From: Coriobacteriaceae bacterium
GTDB taxonomy: Bacteria > Actinomycetota > Coriobacteriia > Coriobacteriales > Eggerthellaceae
Length of the DNA: 64,000 bases
Direction of reading: 5' to 3'
Assembly (NCBI GenBank): GCA_015062685.1
Contig: SUUE01000002.1
Coordinates: 241,036-305,035 of the forward strand
Under the pieces are notes generated by a model, which made no database searches, had not been told where the DNA came from, and was given only the letters and a program-made list of their open reading frames with translations. A program made the position numbers and the translations under genes. This document shows positions 16,919 to 25,789 of this stretch, piece after piece (position 1 is the first letter of the stretch; every line of letters starts with the position of its first letter).

Positions 16919-17115
16919 GGCTCCTTGGTCCAGCGGTTTGCCCCGGCGCGCACGCGCGGCCTTTTGAGGCTGCGACAAGCGAAGGCGAAGCGGGAGCGAG
17001 GACTGTCCGAGCGCCCGAAGGGCGCGAGTTCCGCAGCTGCTTCGCCGCAGCGCGGAGCGCTTAGCCTCAAGTGGCCGCGCGTGCGCGCCGGGGCAAACCG
17101 CTGGACCAAGGAGCC
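16919..17115. repeat. 197-bp compound inverted repeat with 53-base arms
   Basis: Left arm 16919-16971 (GGCTCCTTGGTCCAGCGGTT...) and right arm 17063-17115 are reverse complements over 53 bases with only two mismatches. The interior contains a 55-base core, about 16988-17042, beginning AAGCGGGAGCGAGGACTGTC and ending CCGCAGCTGCTT. That core recurs inverted at 54248-54302 inside a different pair of arms. It fills most of the divergent methyltransferase-thyX gap 16851-17146. Confidence 0.92.
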
Positions 17116-17146
17116 GTACCCGCTGAACGCAAATGAGGGAGGCCAC

Positions 17147-17827
17147 ATGCAAGTAGAACTTCTCTATCACACGCCCGATCCCGAGCGCGCAGTCGCAACC
17201 GCGGCTCGCCTGTGCTATGCGCCGGTCGGCGCTTCGGAGCTCATGGAATCGCTCTCCGAAGAGCGCATCCACAAGGTGCTTACCACCATCTTGGGAAGCG
17301 GCCACCTTTCCACTCTCGAGCACGCCAGCTACACGTTCGCCATCGACGGCGTGTCGCGCGCGCTCACGCACCAGCTGGTGCGCCACCGCCTGGCGTCGTT
17401 CAACCAGCAGAGCCAGCGCTACGTCAAGTTCGCCGACGGCCTGGACGTCATAAAGCCGGAGACCATTTCCTCTAACGAGGAGGCGAGCCGCCTGTTCGAC
17501 GAGATGGTCGAGAAGACCATCGAGACCTACCAGGCGTTCCTGGACGCCGGCGTGCCCGCCGAGGACGCGCGCTACATCCTGCCGAACGCCGCCGAGACGA
17601 AGATCGTCGTGACCATGAACATCCGCGAACTGCTGCACTTCTTCAACCTGCGCTGCTGCAACCGCGCGCAATGGGAGATCCGCGAGCTGGCATGGCGCAT
17701 GCTCGAGCTCGTGAAGCCCACCGCGCCGTTCATCTTCATGGACGCGGGCCCGAGCTGCGTGCGCGGCGCGTGCGCCGAGGGCAAGATGACCTGCGGCAAC
17801 CCCTACCCCCGCGTCAAGCGCGACTAA
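17147..17827 (+). CDS. thyX: FAD-dependent thymidylate synthase
   Basis: The enzyme makes dTMP from dUMP with methylene-tetrahydrofolate and FAD. The 226-residue protein contains the diagnostic RHRLASFNQQSQRY, LEHASYTFAIDGVSRALTHQ before it, and the C-terminal NIRELLHFFNLRCCNRAQWEIR. The ATG at 17147 is preceded by GAGGGAGG. An in-frame upstream extension exists only within the inverted repeat and is rejected. No thyA is seen in the window. Confidence 0.95.
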   Translation: MQVELLYHTPDPERAVATAARLCYAPVGASELMESLSEERIHKVLTTILGSGHLSTLEHASYTFAIDGVSRALTHQLVRHRLASFNQQSQRYVKFADGLDVIKPETISSNEEASRLFDEMVEKTIETYQAFLDAGVPAEDARYILPNAAETKIVVTMNIRELLHFFNLRCCNRAQWEIRELAWRMLELVKPTAPFIFMDAGPSCVRGACAEGKMTCGNPYPRVKRD

Positions 17828-17838
17828 CAGCGAAAAGC

Positions 17839-18339
17839 ATGAAGGACTACGCGGGCTGGTACGAGCGGATCTCCGCGCCGTTTCGCGGCAGAGCCGCCAT
17901 GGCCGTCATCAACGTGCTCGACCGCGGGCTCGTTGCCGTCATCGCCGCCGTGTACCTGGCAGTGCTCGCCTTCCTGGCAATCAACGGAGACGCGCGGGCT
18001 ATCCGCCTCGCGATCGTGCCAGCCCTCGCCTTCGCGTTCGTGACATTCCTGCGCGCTCGCATCGACGAGCCGCGGCCCTACGAATCTTTCCCTATCGACC
18101 CCATCATCCACAAGGACACGCGGGGGCGCTCGATGCCCTCGCGCCACATCGCGAGCGCCGTGGTCATCGCCTGCGCCTTGGCATGGTTGAACGCGGCCGG
18201 GGGAATCGCGGCGTTCTGCGCCTGCGCGGCCGTGGCGTTCACCCGCATCGTCGGTGGCGTGCACTATCCGCGCGACGTGTTCGCGGCCGCAGCCATATCA
18301 GCCGCCTTCGGCATTGTCGGGTTCTTGCTGATACCGTGA
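17839..18339 (+). CDS. PAP2 family membrane phosphatase
   Basis: The 166-residue protein has several hydrophobic segments and the three phosphatase signature motifs: RARIDEPRP, the PSRH motif in MPSRHIASAV, and RIVGGVHYPRD with the catalytic His. PAP2 proteins remove phosphate from lipid phosphates such as undecaprenyl-PP or phosphatidate at the membrane outer face. The exact substrate is unknown. It lies 11 bases after thyX on the same strand, so the two may share a transcript without obvious functional link. The family start is at ATG 17839. Confidence 0.85.
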   Translation: MKDYAGWYERISAPFRGRAAMAVINVLDRGLVAVIAAVYLAVLAFLAINGDARAIRLAIVPALAFAFVTFLRARIDEPRPYESFPIDPIIHKDTRGRSMPSRHIASAVVIACALAWLNAAGGIAAFCACAAVAFTRIVGGVHYPRDVFAAAAISAAFGIVGFLLIP

Positions 18340-18364
18340 TCGCAACGCGCCGGGAGCGGCACCG

Positions 18365-18982
18365 TTACTCCCATTGCTTCAAAACGCCCGTGGCCCAATC
18401 GGCATCCACGACCGAGGGCTGCACGTCGGTGAAGGAATCGGCGATGCCCTGGTACACATGCGCGGGGATGGTGGTCTCGGAACTGCCCGTTGGGGCGACG
18501 AATTCCACGATGATGCCACCGTCCTCGTCGAGCGCGCCGTAGAGCACGCGCGCGTCCCTGGACACCTCGCCCGTGCTCACGAGACGGTTCGCGAGGGCCC
18601 GTTTCGCCACCTCGACGGCTCGGTCGTCCAACCCGTCGCGTAGCAGCGCGGCCTTTTCACGCAAGCTGTCGCGGGAATCCACGATGCGCACGTAATATCC
18701 GGCAGGCTTGTCCTCCTCCAGGTCGGCGAGCACGCCGTCGGCGCGCGCAGGGTCGGCCACGTACATGACGAGGGCTTTCCTCGTGGCGTCCTCGTACAGG
18801 CAATCGTGGTTCAGATCGGCGATGTTGCCGCACTCGGGGCATTCGTATTGGAAGAGGAATCCGTCGATGAGCCACTGGGCCTCATCGGGGCTTTCCGCAT
18901 TGTTCACGCGCGTCCAGATTTCAGCCTCACCTGCAGTTTTACATTTGGGGCACGTCACATTAACAGTCATGGAATCGCTCAT
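18365..18982 (-). CDS. CpXC domain protein
   Basis: The 205-residue protein begins MSDSMTVNVTCPKCKTAGEA and has a second pair in YECPECGNIADLNHD. Two CPxC knuckles with long spacing are the mark of the CpXC domain, a zinc-ribbon-like domain of unknown role. The remaining part (DLEEDKPAGYYVRIVDSRDSLREK, ALANRLVSTGEVSRDARVLYG) looks alpha/beta and carries no recognised motif. GGAAAGGG lies six bases before the ATG at 18982; a longer upstream frame has no similarity. It is convergent with the PAP2 gene. Confidence 0.75.
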   Translation of the reverse strand: MSDSMTVNVTCPKCKTAGEAEIWTRVNNAESPDEAQWLIDGFLFQYECPECGNIADLNHDCLYEDATRKALVMYVADPARADGVLADLEEDKPAGYYVRIVDSRDSLREKAALLRDGLDDRAVEVAKRALANRLVSTGEVSRDARVLYGALDEDGGIIVEFVAPTGSSETTIPAHVYQGIADSFTDVQPSVVDADWATGVLKQWE

Positions 18983-19134
18983 GCATGACCCTTTCCATTC
19001 AGCTGATGATTGATTTGCCGACGATTCGCACCGACGGCTCGATTTGCTTGCCGTTTCCCTAGATTGTAAGCAATTACAAGATATGATGGGCGAAACTATG
19101 GCGAATGGCGCAGATGCGCCAGAGAGGAGCGATG

Positions 19135-19569
19135 ATGGCACCCGAAGAGAATCATTCACCCGCGCAGGGCACGTGGGAAGGGCCGTTCCTGCCCGAGAGC
19201 TACGTTGCCGCGCGCGAGATTCTCGAGGCAGATCGTCAACGCGTATCCGATGAAATCAAGGCAGTGCGAAAGCGCCGGGCATACGTGGTGATGGCCATCG
19301 CCGCCGTGTGGGTTGCCTGCTCGGTTGCTCTCGCGATGGCGAACCCCGAGCTGATGCTCGTCGCCGAAATAGGGTGGATAGCCGTCATCGCCTTCGCCGT
19401 GTTCTGGATGATCCCCGCCATCGCCGCGACGTCCAACGCCGAAGACCTTTTCGGCCAATACGCCGCCCAGCTCGAAAAGCTGGAAGCCGCACGGGTTCCG
19501 ATGCCCGAACCGTCGTGCATGGAGGACTTGGTTGCGGCGCTCGATTTCGTGAGTATTCCCTCGAAATAA
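19135..19569 (+). CDS. Small membrane protein with two TM segments, unknown function
   Basis: The 144-residue protein has two adjacent hydrophobic segments, YVVMAIAAVWVACSVALAMA and LMLVAEIGWIAVIAFAVFWM, joined by a short loop. They are flanked by a basic, probably helical N-terminal region (REILEADRQRVSDEIKAVRKRR) and an acidic C-terminal region. I do not recognise a family. AGAGGAG lies just upstream of two consecutive ATGs at 19132 and 19135; the second has better spacing. It is divergent from the CpXC gene and upstream of fdhA, but a 212-base gap with its own hairpins separates it from fdhA. Confidence 0.6.
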   Translation: MAPEENHSPAQGTWEGPFLPESYVAAREILEADRQRVSDEIKAVRKRRAYVVMAIAAVWVACSVALAMANPELMLVAEIGWIAVIAFAVFWMIPAIAATSNAEDLFGQYAAQLEKLEAARVPMPEPSCMEDLVAALDFVSIPSK

Positions 19570-19662
19570 CAAGGTCAAGGCGCAAACTAGGCAACTGGGC
19601 CAACCTCAGCGCAACCGCTCACCAGGTTTTTAGCTCGCAGCAAATAAACTGATTGAGTGTTC

Positions 19663-19781
19663 CTCTTGATGCAAACCCATTTGAACTATCATGTTGCACG
19701 TTTGGGCTCAAGAGCCCAGTTGTTTCATGCCCTAACGGGAGAGGGCATGAGAGGTTAAGAGTAGAGAGGAGAAGTTAGCTC
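19663..19781 (+). promoter_or_regulatory. fdhA leader with candidate promoter and two hairpins
   Basis: A CTTGAT/TATCAT pair (16-base spacing, near 19665-19692) is a plausible promoter. Downstream, TGGGCTC (703-709) pairs with GAGCCCA (712-718), and CATGCCC (726-732) pairs with GGGCATG (743-749), both in the presumed 5' leader. GAGAGGAG precedes the fdhA ATG. No known riboswitch class was recognised. Confidence 0.4.
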
Positions 19782-22700
19782 ATGGAGTTAACACGCAGGG
19801 GGTTCTTCAAAGCATCTGCTTTGGCCTTTGCGGGGTCCATGGCTTATGAGCTCTCGACCCATTCGACGGCCTTCGCCATTGAGGGCGCTGCCGACGAATG
19901 GAAACTCGTTAACACCGAGGAGTACACCAACATCTGCTGCTATTGCTCTGGCGGATGCGGGCTTATCTGCTCGGTGCGCGACGGGGAGCTTATAAACCTG
20001 GAGGGCGACCCCGACCACCCCATCAACGAGGGCTGCCTATGCCCCAAGGGCGCGGCTATGTTCCAGCTGCGCAACATCGTGGATGACAAGACAGGCGAGA
20101 TCATCCACAACCCCGAGCGCCAGACCAAGCCCTTGGTCCGCCGTCCGGGCGCATCTGACTGGGAGGAGATCTCCTGGGACAAGATGATCAAGGAAATCGC
20201 GCGCCACGTTAAGGACACGCGCGATGCGACGTTCATCACCGAGGAAGACGGCGTCACGTGCAACTACACGCCGGCAATCGGCAGCATGGGCGGTAGCCAG
20301 CAGAACTCCGAGGAGGAATACCTGATCCTCAAGACCATGCGCTCCCTGGGCGTCGTGGCCATCGACAATCAGGCGCGTGTTTGACACAGCTCCACGGTTG
20401 CCGGTCTGGCACCTTCATTCGGTCGCGGCTCGATGACGGGCCACTATTGCGACCTCAAAAACGCCGACGTCCTTTTGTCGTGCGGTTCCAACAATCTTGA
20501 GAATCACCCTGTAAGCTCCAAGTGGGTTCAGCGCGCGCTTGACGCAGGCGCCACGTGGATCGTGGTCGACCCCCGCTACACCCGCACCGCCTCTCAGGCG
20601 GACATCTACTGCCCCATCCGTTCGGGCACTGACATCGCGTTCTACGGCGGCCTCATCAACTACATCATCGAGAACCGCCTCGAACAGACCGAGTATGTCA
20701 ACGAGTACACGAACGCCACGTACCTCATCAAGGATACGTACGACTTCGACCCCGAGACCGGCTTCTTCAGCGGCTGGATCGAGGAGAAGCACAAGTACGA
20801 CACCAGCATGTGGGGTTACCAGATCGAGTCCGAATCCGACGGCTCCCAGCCTTGGATGAGCGCTCCCGGCGTGCCCGAATACACTCCCAAGTCGATCAAG
20901 AAGATCAAGCGCATCGAGAGCATCGACGACACGTCCAATCCGGATTACGATCATTCGGTCTGGGCCATCATGAAGAAGCACTACTCCCGCTACACGATCG
21001 ATGTAGTGTGCGACATCTGTGGCATGGACGCCGAAACGCTCGAGCTGGTCTACAAGACCTATGCGTCTACCGGCGCGCCGGAGAAAGCCGGCACCATCCT
21101 TTACGCGCTCGGCCAAACTCAGCACCACTACGGCTCCGAGAACACGCGCATCATGACGCTCGTCCAGCTGCTGCTGGGCAATGCCGGCGTTGCCGGCGGC
21201 GGCGTGAACGCGCTGCGCGGCGAGCCCAACGTCCAGGGCGGCACCGACATGGCCATGCTCGTGTACGACTGGCCCGGCTACCTGAAGTGGCCGAGCGTCG
21301 AGAACACGCCGACCCTGCGCAAGTGGCTCGAAACGCAGCCGAACGCGCAAGGCTACTACGTCAACAAGCCCAAGTTCATCGTCTCCGGCCTCAAGGAGTG
21401 GTACGGCAAGAACGCTCAGGTCGAGAACGACTACGGCTACGATTGGCTGCCCAAGGTTCCGAAGAACGGCGATATCTACACGACCATCGGCACGTTCGAG
21501 CTCATGGACCAGGGCATCATGAAGGGCTATTTCGCCTGGGGCCAGAACCCGGCGGTATCCGACCCGAACGCCAAATTCAACCGCAACGCCATGTGCAACC
21601 TCGACTGGCTCGTTGTAGCCGACTGGGTTGTCACGGCGACGGCTTCGTTCTGGGATGCGCCCGACATGCAAGACCGCAAGAAGGACATCAAGACCGAGGT
21701 CTACTTCATGCCCGCGGCGCTCATCTACGAGAAGTCCGGCACGATCCTCAACTCCGGCCGCTGGATGCAGTGGCGCCAGAAGGCCGTCGAGCCGGTGGAC
21801 CAGGCCAAGCCCGACTACGAGATGTGCGACATGCTGTGGCGCGAGATCGTGAACCTGTACCAGGACGAAGGCGGCGCATGCCCCGAGGCCATCCTGAACG
21901 TCAAGTGGGACTACTACGTTGACGGCAAGATCGACCCGCGTCCTGTTGCGTGGGCCCTCAACGGCTACAAGATCGACGACTCCACCAACCTCGGTGCTGC
22001 AGCCCCCGAGCTGCTCGACAGCTTCACGGGCCTTGCAGCCGACGGTACGACGGCGAACGCCATCTGGATCTACGGCGGCTTCTACGCCAACAACGCCGAC
22101 CCCTACGATCCGTCGATCCAGCGCATTTCGCGCCGCCACACCAACGAGAAGACGGGCCAGCTCGTTCCAGACAAGGATCCGGGCGGTCTGGGCCTCTACC
22201 CGAACTGGGCGTTCAGCTGGCCGGCGAACCGCCGCGTCATCTACAACCGCGCATCGGCTGACGCGAACGGCAAGCCTTGGAACCCCAACCGCGTGCTCGT
22301 GGAGTGGACCGGCGAGACGTGGATCCGCAACGACGTGCCCGACTTTGCCTGGGGCACCGTCGACGCGCCGAACCCGCCCGAGAAGTGTACGGCCTTCTTC
22401 ATGAAGGACGAGGAGCACGCGAACTTCGTGACCACCGGCATGAAGGACGCCCCGCTGCCCGAGCACTACGAGCCGTTCGAGACGCCCGTCGAGAAGAACC
22501 TGCTCAACGGTTCGATCAACTCGCCGATGATCAAGTTCGCCGACAACGAGTCCGTCAAGAAGGGCGATCGCAAGCAGTACCCGATCGTCGCGACCACCTA
22601 CTCCATCACCGAGCATTGGCAGACTGGCGCCCAGACGCGCATGTGCCCCGTGCTCGACGAGATCCAGCCGCGCCAGTACATCGAGATCTCCGAGCAGCTG

Positions 22701-22970
22701 GCCAAGGAGAAGGGCATCGCCAACGGCGACGACGTCATCGTCTTCAACAACCGCTCGTCGGTTAAGGTGAGCGCGCTCGTGACCAAGCGCATTCAGCCCC
22801 TGAAGGTTCATGGCGAGACGGTGCACCTCATCGGCATGCTCCACCATTGGGACTGGACGAACCGCTACAGCAAGGGCGAGGTCGTGAACGAGCTCACGCC
22901 CAACGTCGGCGATCCGAACAGCTACATTCCGGAATACAAGGCGTTCCTCGTGGACGTCAAGAAGGCATAA
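19782..22970 (+). CDS. fdhA: Formate dehydrogenase catalytic subunit, selenocysteine-containing
   Basis: This molybdopterin enzyme oxidises formate to CO2. Reading the in-frame TGA at 20382-20384 as selenocysteine (residue 201) gives 1062 residues. The junction QARV-Sec-HSSTVAG matches the active site of FdnG/FdhF, where Sec ligates Mo or W. The N terminus has a twin-arginine signal (LTRRGFFKASALAFAG), then a [4Fe-4S] motif (CCYCSGGCGLICSV ... CLCPKG). Sec position 201 is close to that of exported FdnG-type enzymes. A SECIS hairpin follows 11 bases after the UGA. Downstream fdhB and fdhC complete a membrane-bound, outward-facing complex. Ending the gene at the TGA would split a continuous protein. 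Confidence 0.96.
20396..20413 (+). promoter_or_regulatory. SECIS element of fdhA
   Basis: GGTTGCCGGTCTGGCACC folds as GGU-(U bulge)-GCC paired to GGC-ACC around the loop GGUCU. This is the same bulged-U stem with GGUCU loop known from E. coli fdhF, and it begins 11 bases after the UGA. It should bind SelB. Confidence 0.93.
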
Positions 22971-22987
22971 GGGAGGAGGGATAAGCT

Positions 22988-23944
22988 ATGGCAACTATTC
23001 AACACGAATACGACCGCAAGCACCTGGACGAGCGCAACGAGTACAAGGCGAGCACGAAGGCCATCCTGTTCGATTCGTCTCGTTGCTCTGGCTGCAAGGC
23101 CTGCATGGTTGCTTGCAAGACCTGGAACCAGCTTCCCTCGCCCACGGCGACGAACTCGCAACCGTGGTATGCATCGCTGCAGTGCCCGTACGACCTCGGT
23201 TCGAACACGCGACTGACCATCACCTTCAGGGAGATGGAGTCCACGAACCCCGGTCGTCCCATTGACTGGGCCATCGGCCGCCGCGCCTGCATGCACTGCA
23301 CCGACGCGGCCTGCGTCACGGTGTGCCCGACGGGAGCGCTGTTCTACGACGAGGAGACCGGCATGGTCTCCCACAATGCGGAGAAGTGCATCGGCTGCTC
23401 CTATTGCCGCGGCGCTTGCCCGTTCGACGTCCCGCGCCACACTGGTAGCGACGACCTGTCGGGCGTCAACATCCGCATCAACAAGTGCACGGGCTGCGTG
23501 GACCGCATCAAGCACGGCATGGACCCCGCTTGCGTCACCACCTGCCAGCCCGGCGCGCTGACCTTCGGCGACCGCGACGAGATGATCGCAATTGCCGAGA
23601 AGCGCGTGGAGGTGCTCAAGGCAAAGGGCTTCGACAAGGCGCGCGTCTACGGCGCGACCGAGATGGGCGGCACGCACGTCATCTACGTGCTGAAGTACGA
23701 TATCGCCGGCTACGAGCTGCCCGAGAACCCGGGCATCAGCTGGATGACGACGGCTTCCGAGATCATGAAGCCCGTGCTCGGCATCGGCTTCATCGCGCTC
23801 ATCGCCGGCCTTGGCGGCTGCCTGCTCTCCGGTGTTGGTTACAAGCGTGACGAGCTTCGTTACGACGAGGTGAACCATGACGTTATCAACGTCGAGACCG
23901 GAGAGGTAGTCAAGCACATCGACAAAGAGGCAGGTGAGCGATAA
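22988..23944 (+). CDS. fdhB: Formate dehydrogenase iron-sulfur subunit
   Basis: The 318-residue electron-transfer subunit has four cysteine clusters in ferredoxin-like order: CSGCKACMVACKTW, CMHCTDAACVTVC, CIGCSYCRGACPF and CTGCVDRI ... CVTTCQPGAL. They are expected to hold four [4Fe-4S] clusters between the catalytic subunit and the cytochrome. A C-terminal membrane anchor (LGIGFIALIAGLGGCLLSGV) matches FdnH/FdoH-type subunits. It has no signal peptide and is probably exported with FdhA via the Tat pathway. It starts 17 bases after fdhA, and its TAA overlaps the ATG of fdhC by one base. Confidence 0.95.
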   Translation: MATIQHEYDRKHLDERNEYKASTKAILFDSSRCSGCKACMVACKTWNQLPSPTATNSQPWYASLQCPYDLGSNTRLTITFREMESTNPGRPIDWAIGRRACMHCTDAACVTVCPTGALFYDEETGMVSHNAEKCIGCSYCRGACPFDVPRHTGSDDLSGVNIRINKCTGCVDRIKHGMDPACVTTCQPGALTFGDRDEMIAIAEKRVEVLKAKGFDKARVYGATEMGGTHVIYVLKYDIAGYELPENPGISWMTTASEIMKPVLGIGFIALIAGLGGCLLSGVGYKRDELRYDEVNHDVINVETGEVVKHIDKEAGER

Positions 23945-24684
23945 TGGCCGAAGTACGTTTTATTCAGAGGCACTCGCTGCTCACCCGTATCGTGCACTGC
24001 ACGATCGCCGTCGCATGCATCTGGCTCATGATTTCGGGCCTGTTCGTGTTCGTGCCCGCGCTTGCAGCGTTGAACCTCGACCTCACGCGTTTCATGAAGG
24101 TGACCCACCGCGTCGTCGGCGTGATCTTCATCATCATGCCGATCTTCGGCGCCATCGGGTCGCCGGCTGGCTTGATCGAGTTCTTCAAGAAGTACTTCTG
24201 CCGCTGGACGCCGGAGGACTTCGAGTTCCTGAAGAAGTTCGTGCCCTACATGCTCATGCCGAAGAAGGTGCACATGCCCGACCAGGACGAGGTTAAGTCC
24301 GGCCAGCGCTTCGCAGACGGCGCCTTGGTCATCGGCGGCCTCATGATGGCCGTGTCCGGCCTGTTCCTTTGGCTCGGCACCACGATCATGCCGGTTTCCG
24401 CCGGCACGCTGGTCGTCATGCGCTTCATCCACGACCTGTTCTTCCTGGTTCTGGTCGTGTTCGTAGTGGCGCATGTCTTCCTGGGCGGCGGCATGTTCCA
24501 GCCGTATCGCGGCGGCACCATCAAGCTCATGTTCGGTAACGGCCAGGTCTCTGAGGCCAACGCGCTGTACCACTGGGGCTTCTGGGCTCGCAAGGAGCTG
24601 GAGGACGGCTCGAGGGTTGTCGTCAAGAAAGTGCCCGAGGAACAGCGCAAAGCTATTTCCTCCAAGGCATCGCTGGGCAAATAA
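23944..24684 (+). CDS. fdhC: Formate dehydrogenase cytochrome b subunit
   Basis: The 246-residue membrane protein has four hydrophobic helices at about residues 15-37, 55-73, 125-145 and 160-182. Histidines at RIVHCTI, THRVVG, RFIHDLF and VAHVF lie where b-type haems are bound in FdnI-like subunits. It should pass electrons from FdhB to the quinone pool. It overlaps fdhB by one base, and a terminator follows. Confidence 0.92.
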   Translation: MAEVRFIQRHSLLTRIVHCTIAVACIWLMISGLFVFVPALAALNLDLTRFMKVTHRVVGVIFIIMPIFGAIGSPAGLIEFFKKYFCRWTPEDFEFLKKFVPYMLMPKKVHMPDQDEVKSGQRFADGALVIGGLMMAVSGLFLWLGTTIMPVSAGTLVVMRFIHDLFFLVLVVFVVAHVFLGGGMFQPYRGGTIKLMFGNGQVSEANALYHWGFWARKELEDGSRVVVKKVPEEQRKAISSKASLGK

Positions 24685-24703
24685 CCCGCGGCTCTCGTTA
24701 TGG

Positions 24704-24735
24704 AACGGGGCAGGATTCGCGTCCTGCCCCGTTTT
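24704..24735 (+). terminator. Terminator after fdhABC
   Basis: AACGGGGCAGGA and TCCTGCCCCGTT form a 12-bp stem with a six-base loop, followed by TTAAAA. It separates the structural fdh genes from fdhE. Confidence 0.85.
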
Positions 24736-24817
24736 AAAATGCCGCGCGGGCACCGGGCACCTTACAACGAAGGCCCTGCGCCCGTACGGCATTTGGATAT
24801 ACAGATAGGATTGTCAT

Positions 24818-25720
24818 ATGGATATGCGAATTATTCACGAAGCGACGGAGGCGTACAAGAAGGACGCCTCGCCTGCCGACGAAGCGAGGCTCGGATTCTT
24901 CGAGGGGCTCTTCGAGATCCAACAGGAACGCGCCGAAGAAGCCGCCGAGAGCATGGAGTTCGATGGTCTCGGCGCCGAAGAAGCCGATGCGGCATACCTC
25001 GCATACGAGCCCTTGCTGGGCAAAGCGCCCGCCTCGATCGACGAGGTCAAGTTCTTCGGCACCTGCAAGCAGATCGCCGACTACATGGCCGAAAACGCCG
25101 GCCTCGAAGAAGACGTCGCGAGCGCCCTGCGGGCCGTCGACTGGTACAAGCTCGTCGGCTCGTTCGATCTCGAGCTGGCCGGCTCCAACCCGCCCGAATT
25201 CATCGAGGGCGCCTTGAAGGACTTCGACGGGCTGGGCATCGGCTCTGAGCTTCCCGCCTCCGTGGTCATGATGGTCGTGGCCTTCGCGCTTCGCGCACAC
25301 ATCCAGCCCAAGGCCGAGAAGCTGTTCGCCTCCGTATCGAAGAAGACGAAGGACACCCATCAGCACGAGCGCCCGCTCGCCTGCCCGGTTTGCGGCTCCC
25401 CCGCCGTCGCCTCGCACGTTGCGGCCGCAAACGGCATCGACGGCCGCGATCGCGAGCAGTTCTGCAGCATGTGCGGGACCGTCTGGCCCTTCGAGCGCAT
25501 GCGCTGCGGCGTCTGCGGTACGGAGAACGCCACGCGCCTGCACTACTTCCACGTGGAAGGCGATTCGAGCCACCGCCTGCAAAATTGCGACGAATGCGGC
25601 CAATACCAGCGCATGGTGTTCGAGGAGGACCTTTCTATCCCGCTGAGCATGGAGGTCGAGGACGTCGTCATGGCAAAGCTCGACGCCATCGCGCTCGACC
25701 CGCGCTTCAGGGCGGAATAG
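24818..25720 (+). CDS. fdhE: Formate dehydrogenase accessory protein FdhE
   Basis: The 300-residue rubredoxin-like assembly factor acts on exported formate dehydrogenases. The C-terminal half carries the CxxC series typical of FdhE: CPVCGSPAVASH, CSMCGTVWPF, CGVCGTENATRLHYFHVEGDS and CDECGQYQR. The N-terminal half is helical and acidic. E. coli FdhE binds the catalytic subunit before export, which fits a Tat-dependent FdhA. It is separated from fdhC by a terminator, so it probably has its own promoter. Confidence 0.92.
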   Translation: MDMRIIHEATEAYKKDASPADEARLGFFEGLFEIQQERAEEAAESMEFDGLGAEEADAAYLAYEPLLGKAPASIDEVKFFGTCKQIADYMAENAGLEEDVASALRAVDWYKLVGSFDLELAGSNPPEFIEGALKDFDGLGIGSELPASVVMMVVAFALRAHIQPKAEKLFASVSKKTKDTHQHERPLACPVCGSPAVASHVAAANGIDGRDREQFCSMCGTVWPFERMRCGVCGTENATRLHYFHVEGDSSHRLQNCDECGQYQRMVFEEDLSIPLSMEVEDVVMAKLDAIALDPRFRAE

Positions 25721-25747
25721 CCCCGACCCACATCGGCTGCCACATGG

Positions 25748-25780
25748 GCGCCCATCTCGACACCGAGATGGGCGCTTTGC
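25748..25780. terminator. Bidirectional terminator between fdhE and fdhD
   Basis: GCGCCCATCTC (748-758) and GAGATGGGCGC (765-775) form an 11-bp stem followed by TTTGCT. The convergent genes fdhE and fdhD both end here. Confidence 0.8.
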
Positions 25781-25789
25781 TATAGCTGC

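Noticed and set aside
16919..17115. An insertion sequence or MITE with terminal inverted repeats
   Set aside because: No transposase is encoded and no target-site duplication is evident. Arms differ between copies of the same core, unlike terminal repeats of a MITE.
16925..17146. An N-terminal extension of thyX
   Set aside because: It would be encoded by the inverted repeat, has no similarity to ThyX, and a strong ribosome site sits at the internal ATG 17147.
19700..19781. A molybdenum-cofactor riboswitch
   Set aside because: The region is too short and has only two simple hairpins, so the class could not be supported.
20415..22847. An 810-codon open frame on the minus strand opposite fdhA
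   Set aside because: It is a shadow of fdhA codon bias in GC-rich DNA: low-complexity Val/Leu/Asp/Arg composition, no recognised domain, and it overlaps a well-supported gene.
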